This document shows positions 53,205 to 62,500 of a stretch of 62,500 nucleotides of DNA, piece by piece. The translations under genes and the position numbers were made by a program. Source of the stretch: Chrysomallon squamiferum (taxonomy: Eukaryota > Mollusca > Gastropoda > Neomphalida > Peltospiridae); the NCBI GenBank assembly GCA_012295275.1, contig CM022670.1, positions 2,648,335-2,710,834 on the forward strand, in the 5' to 3' direction. Numbering within the stretch: the stretch's first letter is position 1; every line of letters starts with the position of its first letter. The notes under the pieces were generated by a model. The model was not told where the DNA came from. It searched no databases and was given only the letters and a program-made list of their open reading frames with translations.

Positions 53205-56200
53205 ACTGTTATTAAACAAGCTTGTATTTTTGTTTTAGATTGTATATCTTATTATTATTTTATTATTATTATTATTATATTATTATTTTATTATTATTAT
53301 TATTATTATTATTTTATTATTATTATTATTATTTACACACACATACACATATATATGGAGGTCACATATGTACATTAACATAAACATATCCTGTATTTAT
53401 AAGACCTTTTCAGAGACATAAAGACCTCTAGTCACCTGCAAATCTTTACACAAGCACCACACACACACAGACACACACATACACACAAATGTACATATAA
53501 AATGAAGTCCTTTAAAGACAATATAAGTACTGATACACTAAAATACCTTCACAGACACTACACATATGTGGTTACAAGATACATATACTTCACATTTACA
53601 CACATAACACACACAAACTCACACAGACAAACAAGAAAACACATACACACATAAACTAACGGCCACAGACACCCACAACAATTAAACATGTTTAAATTAA
53701 CCCAGTTTTCACACATGTTGAAAGCCGATACCCATTTTACCTGACACCACCATTCATTGGGCTGTGATTTAATGAAAGTTTGGTTTCTTTTCAAAATCCC
53801 CAAACCATCAATTAGGATTATTTTCACCTGCTTCCTAGGAGATCAAAAGAAATTTCCATGTAAAGAGGAACTGTAGGTCAGTGGATAATTTATTCTGTCT
53901 TTGTTGTTGTTGTTGTTTTGTTTGTTTTGTTGTTTTTATGGGTTTCTTGGATTCTTAGATTACATGAAAGCCGAATAATGGTGGACATTTTTACTAGTTT
54001 TTACTTATTGGTTAAAGATTTATTTGTGTGTAGGGAAAACATTCACTATGGTTTCATAATATATTAAAATTAAACTATATTTTGTGGACATAATTATATA
54101 TGAGATATTTGAGAGAGAAAGGAAAAAAACAAAACAACCAAAAACATTTAATTATTTAATAGTTTTTGTAATATATATGCATATACATGTTTATATTATG
54201 TATATTTGTATATCTGATTGTATGTATGTATAAAAATACATATATGTAATTATACTCCATTTTAGAAAACATTTATTACCTACATGTATGTAGATAATTA
54301 TCCTGAATGCAAAAGGTTACGTTTAACACAAAATATTTAATGAACCAAAACCTTATTTTTTCAATTACATAAAAAAAGCAGTGTGTCAGATTTTCATGCC
54401 TTCTTGTCATACACAATAACTTCATTGACTGTTTGCCAACAGCCTACCTCCACAGTTGTATTGACACTGGGACAAATGCACACACGTGGAATTTGTGACA
54501 CTGACCCTTGTGACACAATGCTGAACGGACAACAGACAAAAAGTTCAGTTACTAATTCCAATCCACGTCAACAAGACTTGGTCCACTTTCAAGAAGTCCG
54601 TGGACTTAGTGTGTGTAGCTCGTTTGACAGAATCCTTGTCAGGGATTTCACTGACAAAAGAAAAGCTTGTAATTGGTTGCTTGCAAGACGGATGGATTTT
54701 GTTCCTTGAATCACTGCAAAGTCACGATTCTGTTTCTTTCTTTACAATGTGTTGTTTTCCAACGCTGATGTAGTAGTTACTGTAGCTGGCATCCTGGTCA
54801 TGCTACAGTTATATTTAGATTCTGGTGAAGGAAGCTTATATTTATTTAATGTTCTAAATCAATTTGGTTTATAATTTGTTTGAAGGGTGGGAATCCTAGT
54901 TACTATGGCTTAAATTTATTCAGGTACTAATTATTACAGCCCAGGAATGGCAGTTGTAACTGTTCTGTTTTATGGGTGAAGTTTTAAATCATTTTATTTT
55001 TAAAATCAAATAATAATAATAATAACTACTACTACTACTACTACTACTAATAATAATAATAATAATTAATAAAAATAAATAAATAAATAATAAATAAACC
55101 AGCCAGATATTGAAAAGGTTTAACAACAACAACAATATACATATATGTATATATTTTATATATATATATATATGATACATATGGTTTTCATTTATACAAA
55201 CATCTTTTTTCAACATCTAAAAAATTTTGTGAATACTTTTATAACAAAGCAACACATCAGCATTTGCTTATAACATGCAAAACACATTATTATCATTATT
55301 ACTATTATTACGATAGTGCAATTTCACCACAACAGTCAAACGTCCCTGTCTTTTCTTCCAGTTAAGAAAAAACTTCCAATTATTAGAGCAGACATAACAC
55401 TTGTATTTTTGATTTGCTCCATGCCTGACATACTTGCTGTAATTATAGCCTGTCGAGATTTGAATGAGCGTTTTACCCACCCTGCTTCTTCTGGGCTATT
55501 GTCAAGGAGAAGCAGTGTTCTGAAGGTTTTCAAAGATAATAACTCCTTATCTGTTAATAAGGGTCTTCAGCTAGACTGCCCTTCAATAACCAGTGATGAA
55601 TTTGTCTTTTCTGAACAAGGAGGAGATGCTTTCTGACTTCTTTCTTCTTTTATTATTTATAAATTGTTGTCTTGTCTTCAATGAATTATAAAAAAATAAA
55701 ATTCTCTTTATTTTTTCCTTCTCTTTTCACTTTTCATTGCATTTATTGTTATTATTATTTTTTTTATCTCTTTTGTATATTTTTATTTTGTAACTGTGAA
55801 AAGCATGGTTTTTTTCTTCTTCTTCATTTTCATCAGAACCCAGGTTGGTTTTTCTTTTTCATTTGTTTGTCCTCAAAAACTGGGTTGTGAGATCTTCCTC
55901 ATGAATGTATGCCTTGAGTGTGCATCTCCCATTACTTAGCACTTTAATGTTCACCGCTGTTGTGACGAGGGAACGGAGAGGAGCAGAGAACAATGTGAGG
56001 GGTGTCGCCCCGCGAGTGGCTGCTCCAGCACGCCACGTGGGTCACAAAGAAAAGGGGCTGTTTTCTTCTCAAAGGATAGTTTATGGGATGTATGAGAAAA
56101 TCTGGCTGTCAATGGGAATGATCTGGAAAAAGCTGAAACCAGCTTGTTAACGGTGTATTCGAAATCTGACCTGTATTGTAATTTGTTCCTTTCTTCTTTG

Positions 56201-57374
56201 TTGTTGTTGTGTTTTTATTCACTTTAAAAAAAAAATTATCTTTTGAACTCGGCTCACATCCACACACTAGGTTTTCTGACTGAAAACAAATTACCCCTGC
56301 AGTCAGAAATTACCAGTGAGAAGTTATTTCTAATCATTAATCATCAAAGGTCCTTGCCTAGACGCACAGCTCCCTTCCGTACCCATACCCACAGGGTACA
56401 TTTTAAATTACTCGAGTTATCACTGCTTGCATCTAGAGTTCGTGCATTCACAGAACCATTCATGTGTGCTGCTGATAATCATCATAAACATATTTTAAAA
56501 GCCTGGCTGCAGGTTTGTTAGTCACTTGGTTTATGGATATCTTTACATATTTTATATATAATTTCCAAACTGTAGAAATTACAGAGCACCACTCTCTTAA
56601 AATTACAAACTGTTGAATGGATCTGCATTAAAGTATATATGTCAACTCTACTGATAATTTGAACCTATGAATTTTTATTTTTATTTTTTGTTTTTCATTC
56701 TCTCCCTCTTTATTTATTTTTTTAAATAAGAAAGCTTTTATCATAACATGAAATAACTTAAAAGATAAATTTAAAGCTTACTGAATAATTTTTTTTAAGT
56801 ATATGTTTTAAATTTAGTTAAAAAGTTAAATGCTTTCATTGGGAACTTATCTACGGGTAAAATAAATGACATTATAAACATTAGGATTTGTAAATTACAA
56901 TAGATCAAAGCAGTTAGTAAATTCTTCCTGTTTCAACCAGTTCTTTTATTTCTTTCTTTACATACATGTATATTTATTTCATTTTGCTTCTGTTAGACAG
57001 AAATCTTTTGAAAACTGGTCTGATTTTAGATTATGTTTCTACAAAATACATGGCTGATTATGTTAAGTAATAATTTGTTTTCAATTTATATCTATTTTTT
57101 GTACTGCTGCATTAAAAGCAAATGTACTTTAAAAACACTTTAATTTTTTTTATCATTAATGATAATAAATGAGAATTTAACTTTTTTTGAATACATTTTA
57201 ACAATTATTATGGGAAGTTGAAAATAGATTTGTTTATAAACTTTGTATTCTTTTTTTTGTTACTTTGACATTATTTTGTTATTATTTTATTATCATTTTG
57301 TGGGTTTTTTTGGCATGTCTATGTTTGTGTGAGTGTTTATGTGTGTGTTTATGTTTCTGTGTCTCTCTGTTAGC
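53205..57374 (+). other. Dachsous-like gene intron, fourth part
   Basis: No cadherin exon seen. Two balanced-composition frames were inspected: 54383-54709 (first ATG at about 54479) and 55316-55636 (first ATG at about 55422). Neither has a recognised family, splice-flanked structure or cadherin motif. A lower-AT, CpG-containing island at 55895-56150 (gtcgccccgcgag) and another at 56240-56520 stand out from the background and could be regulatory or old transposon sequence. Confidence 0.45.
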
Positions 57375-57387
57375 GTGTGTGTGTGTT

Positions 57388-57469
<82 letters not shown>

Positions 57470-57521
57470 TGTGTGTGTGTTTGTGTAAGTGTGTGTGTGT
57501 TTGTGTGTGTTTGTGTAAGTG

Positions 57522-57605
<84 letters not shown>
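57375..57605. repeat. (GT)n microsatellite, about 230 bp
   Basis: GT repeats with regular TTTGT and TAAGT interruptions. Translations give Cys-Val runs, which are spurious. Confidence 0.96.
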
Positions 57606-57608
<3 letters not shown>

Positions 57609-58387
57609 CTTGGGGATAGGCAGATTTTTCAGAAGTTAATTATACAGCAAGTCTGAAAAAAAAAAAATGCCTCCTGACATAAAATGTAAAATGATAAAAT
57701 AAAATGAAAAATAACCCAAGTTGGTTTTATGTTTGAATTATGACAGTTTTACTGGGTTTTTGAAACCTTTTTTAAATAAATAAGAAGTAAATAAGTAAAT
57801 AAATATAAAGAAGGATACCCAAATCATGAATTTGAAATAAAACTTGTAAACAAATCCAAGATAAAATAATGTACAATAAATAATATTTTAAAAAGAAAGC
57901 AGTCTATAAAATAAATATTTATATAAATAACGCAAAAAAAAAAAAAACATTTTTTTAAATTAAATAAATATAAAATATATATAATTTAATTAATAGCAAC
58001 AACAACAACAGCAATAATAACATATATATTTTAATAAAAGAGATAAATAATTAATTAACTGCCAGTCTAAAAGACAGTCTTGAAAAGTAAACATGTAGTT
58101 AAACAAAGTGGACTGAAACATCTTTCTGGAGACTGAGTGTTCAGACTCCAGCACACAGAGCCTGTAGTGTGTGTGAGTGAAGTGACAGCTAGTCAGGTCT
58201 TGGTTTATTTGGGGAAGTAAGAAAACAGGAGGTGTTGTTTTGTAAACACGCACTTGCAAAAAAGATCAAATGAATTCACTGTGCTTAATTCCCCATGCAA
58301 TAATTTCTTCACAGAAGATCATCCAGTCATTTTAAACAGTTGTGGTTAAAACCAAAAATAAAAAGAAAAAAAAAAGAAAAAAGAAAA
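57606..58387 (+). other. Dachsous-like gene intron, fifth part
   Basis: AT-rich sequence with AAAT runs and a (CAA)n patch near 58000. No coding signal. Confidence 0.5.
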
Positions 58388-58603
58388 ATTGCTATGGTTT
58401 CAGCAACAGAAAATCTGCCTAAATCTTTTTTCAAACAGACTAGAAAATTCCAGACAAAATTTTGACAGGATCTCAGTCCACACTTTCTGAAAATATTGCT
58501 TTGGTTTCTGCAACAGAGAGCCTTGTCATAATCCTTTCAAACAGACTAGAAAATTCCAAGGAAAATTTTGACGGGGTCTCACTCCACACTTTTTTGTGAA
58601 AAC
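58388..58603 (+). repeat. Tandem duplication of about 107 bp
   Basis: Copy 1 (58388-58494) and copy 2 (58495-58603) share attgct-tggttt, caaacagactagaaaattcc and aaaattttgac, and both end with a tccacactt word. They are diverged by several substitutions and small indels. Confidence 0.8.
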
Positions 58604-58789
58604 AAGATTCGTCTATTCTGACTGGCTATTAGATGTAAGAAGAGAAAAGTAAAAGAAATTCCAGCAAATTAGAAAAACATTACATGATGTGGAGCCCAAG
58701 TTGTTTTCAACATGCATGACTTAAAACCCTGTTGGCAATGTCTGTGATTTCTGAGTAGCAGTTTATCGGTGTTTTCTTTCAACAGATCT

Positions 58790-59940
58790 CATTGTTTATG
58801 GAACTGTACAATCTGTAGATACAGCATGAAGGATTATTATGGAAAAATAATTCCTACATATGTTAAGAATTTCCAGGATTATAAGACTTAGTGATTTGCA
58901 TTTGTTAGATGTACCATCTGTATATATTTGCTGAACTGCATTTTATGTGTGTTCAGACTATTATAAAGTAAATGAATTCATAGATTTGGTGAGATTATGC
59001 AAATGCTTTTTTTAATTACAAGAAATATAAATAAAAGTTGAAGTTGTAGATTATCTATGTTCATATAACTGCTTACACTGCAGTTACAGAAGAAAGAAAA
59101 TAATTTTCAGAGCTGTTGGATTACTTATCATTAGAAATGCAAATAAATATAAGTTGAAGTTGTAAAAACCCTCTCTGTTTACAGAACTGCTTGTCATTTA
59201 GATACAGAATAAAGAATTATAAGTAAAATAATTTTCAGATTTTTTTAGCAGTTTGCAAAAGTCAATAAATGTACTTGATGAAGTGGAAATTGAGCTGAAT
59301 AAAGAATTATTTATAAGTAAAAACATTTCAGTTTCATTGAGAGATTGAAACAGTTAAATGTACTTGTACTGAGTAGAATGAAATTTGAATAACAGTTGAG
59401 GTTGTAAGATCATCTATATTCACAGAACTGAATATTATGTAGATACTAAGAATTACATAGATAAACAGTTCCTATATTTGAAGATTTATATCAGTTAAGT
59501 AAATGTAATTGCATCTAGTGAAATGAAAATTGAAAATGTTCAGGTTGTGGTATTATCTGTATTCACAAATCTGCATTTCATGTATGTACAGATGTTAAAC
59601 CATTGTATGAAAAAAAAAAATCTTATACTGAGAATTTATATCAGTTAAATAAATGTGCTTGATGAAATGGAATTTTGAATGGTGTTTGAGGTTATGTCAC
59701 TTTTTTTTACAGAACTGATATTATATAGATAAAGAAATGCAAGTCTGAGATGTGTTAATATTTTTCAACAGTTAAATGAATGTACTTAGTGAAAATGAAA
59801 CTTGAATAATAGCTGCAGCTGTAAGATTATATTTGTTTATGAAACTCTATAATTTACAGATGCTGGGCAAGGGGTATTGGAATATGTTGAGAATTTGCAG
59901 AGGACTTAGTGTTTGGAAATGGGAATGGAACTTGAAACAT
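58790..59940 (+). repeat. Degenerate tandem array, unit about 115-150 bp
   Basis: A word of the form gttgtagattatctatgttc followed by acagaactg recurs at about 59046, 59160, 59399, 59545, 59690 and 59819, with a related start near 58791. Between anchors lie recurring tagatacag-aaagaatta, atttcagat and cagttaaatgaatgtacttg words. Spacing is uneven and the units are old. No coding frame runs through them. Confidence 0.65.
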
Positions 59941-62500
59941 CAAGCCTTACTAATTATAGTATTTGAGTATGGAATTGAAATAATCAGAGGTTTTTAGAGG
60001 AGATTTGTAAAAAAATGTGCAACAGATGACACAGTATGCAAGTAATTATGGCAGATTTGAATCCAAAGAGAATTTGTAAATAAAGCCATAACTAACACAA
60101 GCAACATTTTATTCTAATCTGATTTGAGAACAACTTTGGTTATATTTGCATTAGGCCTGATGAAATACTGTTTTGAAAACAGTACATACCAATGTGGGAA
60201 AATTTCATATAGTTTAAATTAAAATAGGGATAATAACAAAATAAAAGTGAATAGAAAATTCTACACTACAACAGACTGGATAAACTATTTTCCGATCTAT
60301 GGGAAGGTGAATATAATACATTTCTTGCTGCTAATAAATCTCCCATAGTGAGGTAGCAGCTGGGTTTTCATCTCATGTTTATATTAAAAACTTGATATTA
60401 CATATATCTGACAACCATTTAATTAAATTAACCTGATAGTACTGAAATGTAAAAAACATGGGCTATTAAATAAATAAATATTTATGTGTTTATTTTCTCT
60501 CCAGTGAATTCAGGATTCTAAAATAAACACATTTCATATTTCAAAATATGAATCCTTGAAAAATTTCAAATGTATCATAAATCAGTGTTTTACTGCTGAC
60601 CTAAAACATGTTTTAAACTGATTTATTTTCCATTATAAAAAAAAATAAAATAAAAAAAAAAAATAAAAAATAAAAAATAAAAAATAAAAATACAAATTCC
60701 ATAGCACAAAATGATAAAACTTTTTATTCTGGCACCATCTGATACTCACCCTTCCACATTTTTTTTTTCATAATAAAAATTCTCTTAGTCAGTTAACGTT
60801 TGTTATTTTTAATTTCTAATATTCAGTTACTGAATATTAACAGCAGAATACCATTTCATTTACTTCTTTTTTATTGTAGCCACAGACTCTAGCATATCCT
60901 TTGACATCTATTTTATTTTTTTATTATGGCTACAGACTGGAGTATATCTTTTCATATGTTTCTTTTTTTTATATCCTTTCACATTTTTTTTTTATTATGG
61001 CTGAAGAGAGGAGAATAACCTTTAATATATTTCCCTTTGTTATGTCCACACACTAGAGAAATATAATTACACAGACCTGTGCAAAAATAAACCTAGATAT
61101 GTCATCTGCTCTGTAGGATATGCATTGTCCATTCATCTCAGATCTTCACCCTTTTGAGCCCTTCTCACAGAAAACACTTCAGTGTCCTAGTTTTCAACTA
61201 GCTGGATGGTTTGTCACTGAAAAGCTTTTCACAAGGTGAATGACTGAATATTACCGTTACTGCTTCTACAACAGCCATTGATGTCAACACCACCATCGAT
61301 GTCAACACCACCATCGATGTCAACACTATCCTTGCTGGGTTCTTAGAACCTCCACTTTGCTTTGTAGCTATGTTGAAAAATAATATAAATACAGGTAAAA
61401 AAGAACTCTCTCTTTTTGCTTTTTTTTTACAAAAAACTTTAAACCATTCTGACAATATCATCTGAAAATTACACAGCTGATTATTTCATTTTTAAAACTT
61501 TTTCTTTGGTCTATTATAGCTTTTTTCCCTACCCTTTCTTTAAAATATAATATTTTTCTAATTTATAGGTTAGTAAAAATTGGGTAAAACAGTTTAAAAA
61601 AATATTTTTCTTGTGAGAAAATTTACTTGTTTTGCCTCCAGTCATTTGAAAATGACCTGTTTTTCAGTGGTAGCCCATTTTCAGAATGCTGTGTATAATA
61701 CAATCTTAATCATTCTTTGCCCCTTGGACGATCTTTTCCAAACTGCCTACAGAAACACAAGTGTAATGGGCTATACAACACTGTTGGCAGGTACCTAGCA
61801 ATTTTAATTTTTTTTTTTTTTTAAATTTGTTTATCAGGTTACTTTATCCGTAAAGCTCAGAGAATCAGATCTTTTGTCACTGGTGAGTTGTCAGACAGAC
61901 AGCGTGGTCTTTTGAACAATTTTTCATAAAAATTTAAATTACTCGTTGTCCCAGATAATGCCAGAGATTACGTGTGTGAATGCATTGTGCTGCATGTGTT
62001 TGAGACTGTGTACAACTTGTACTGTCTTGTGTAACAGTTCTTGTAACAGTTGTAACATGTGTTCTTGTTGTAAGTCTTGAGTTGACGTCAAAAAGGACAC
62101 AGAAAATCTAATCTTTAATGTACAAGTCTTGTTCGGTGTAATCTGTGTGTAAAGATGTTTTTTAAGTGTTTGTCACATCAAATATAACATTTAATTACAT
62201 GAGGATTCTTTTCTATTTCCACCTTTCTTTTTCTTCTTCTTCTTTTTTTTTCTTCAGTTTTTTCCCTTTTTTTCCTTATTTTTTTTCTTCTTCTCCTTTT
62301 TTTTTTTTTTTTTGCATCTTGTTCCCTTCATCTCTTTTCCTTTATTTTTTTATTACCTTTTTTTTTTTTTATGACTCCCCATACTTTATTATGAACCTCA
62401 CCAAACAAACTCTTCACAAGACTAATCTTTTTAATCTTGTACGTTATTTAAAATGAATCAGGCAAGAAGCAGACTTTAGTAACATTATTTTCTTCAGCGA
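59941..62500 (+). other. Dachsous-like gene intron, last part to window end
   Basis: AT-rich unique sequence with A-rich AAAAT runs at 60640-60690, three tandem 18-bp units (catcgatgtcaacaccac type) at about 61275-61325 and poly-T or TTC-rich tracts at 61808 and 62220-62370. Short frames on both strands were not recognised. No cadherin exon was found up to the end, so the intron is at least 18.5 kb. Confidence 0.5.

Noticed and set aside
54383-54709. Plus-strand frame in the cadherin intron considered as a downstream cadherin exon
   Set aside because: It has no cadherin motifs, no clear acceptor or donor in phase 0, and its first ATG is well inside the frame.
55316-55636. Second plus-strand frame in the cadherin intron
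   Set aside because: Balanced composition but no recognised family or splice sites; kept only as a note in the intron description.
61198-61461. 87-codon minus-strand frame with Val-Val-Leu-Thr-Ser-Met repeats
   Set aside because: It is generated by an 18-bp tandem repeat inside AT-rich intronic sequence; no recognisable protein.

Overview
The window is animal nuclear DNA, most likely from a lophotrochozoan and probably a mollusc. It is AT-rich and intron-bearing, with GT-AG introns, TATA-type promoters and an unusually heavy load of microsatellites: (ATT)n, (CA)n, (GA)n and poly-A/T. Two things point to a mollusc. One is a cluster of membrane proteins with IgGFc-binding domains. The other is their C-terminal module, which resembles tails I recall from many predicted molluscan membrane proteins. 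That placement is from memory and was not searched. I saw no bacterial genes, rRNA, tRNA or CRISPR array.

Region 1-10.7 kb is mostly repeat DNA. It holds two pogo/Tigger-like transposon remnants (931-1264 and 5358-5414), a 154-bp segment present twice (7606 and 9247), a dispersed repeat shared with 23.8 kb, and a Tc1-like end at 10091. A GC-richer patch at 4231-4470 may be the promoter and first exon of a minus-strand gene.

Region 10.7-33.2 kb is the main gene cluster. Three complete paralogues lie head to tail on the plus strand: A 13261-16099, B 18830-22880 and C 30055-32736. A fourth, orphan signal-peptide exon sits at 11077-11137. Each full gene has the same plan: a noncoding leader exon, an intron ending exactly at CAG|ATG, a signal-peptide exon (phase 1 donor), one large exon carrying the IgGFc-binding domain (phase 0 donor), and a last exon coding a Ser/Thr-rich stalk, a C-x-C motif, an L-x-V-[DE]-K-[KR]-x-L-S juxtamembrane motif, one transmembrane helix and a short tail. 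Gene B's stalk is a 72-bp coding minisatellite of about 17 units with several frame breaks, and B has a further one-base frameshift in its IgGFc exon.

Region 33.2-39.3 kb has microsatellites, a 153-bp foldback element (35079-35231) and one unassigned open frame (36076-36447).

Region 39.3-62.5 kb is the 5' part of a Dachsous-type giant cadherin: a probable leader exon ending at 39636, a first intron whose 3' end is a tandem array of splice-acceptor-like units, a first coding exon (42208-43971) with a signal peptide and cadherin repeats 1-5 plus the start of repeat 6, then at least 18.5 kb of intron running off the window. That intron contains microsatellites, a degenerate array of roughly 115-150-bp units (58790-59940) and several lower-AT islands. 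The cadherin is unrelated in function to the IgGFc cluster as far as the sequence shows.
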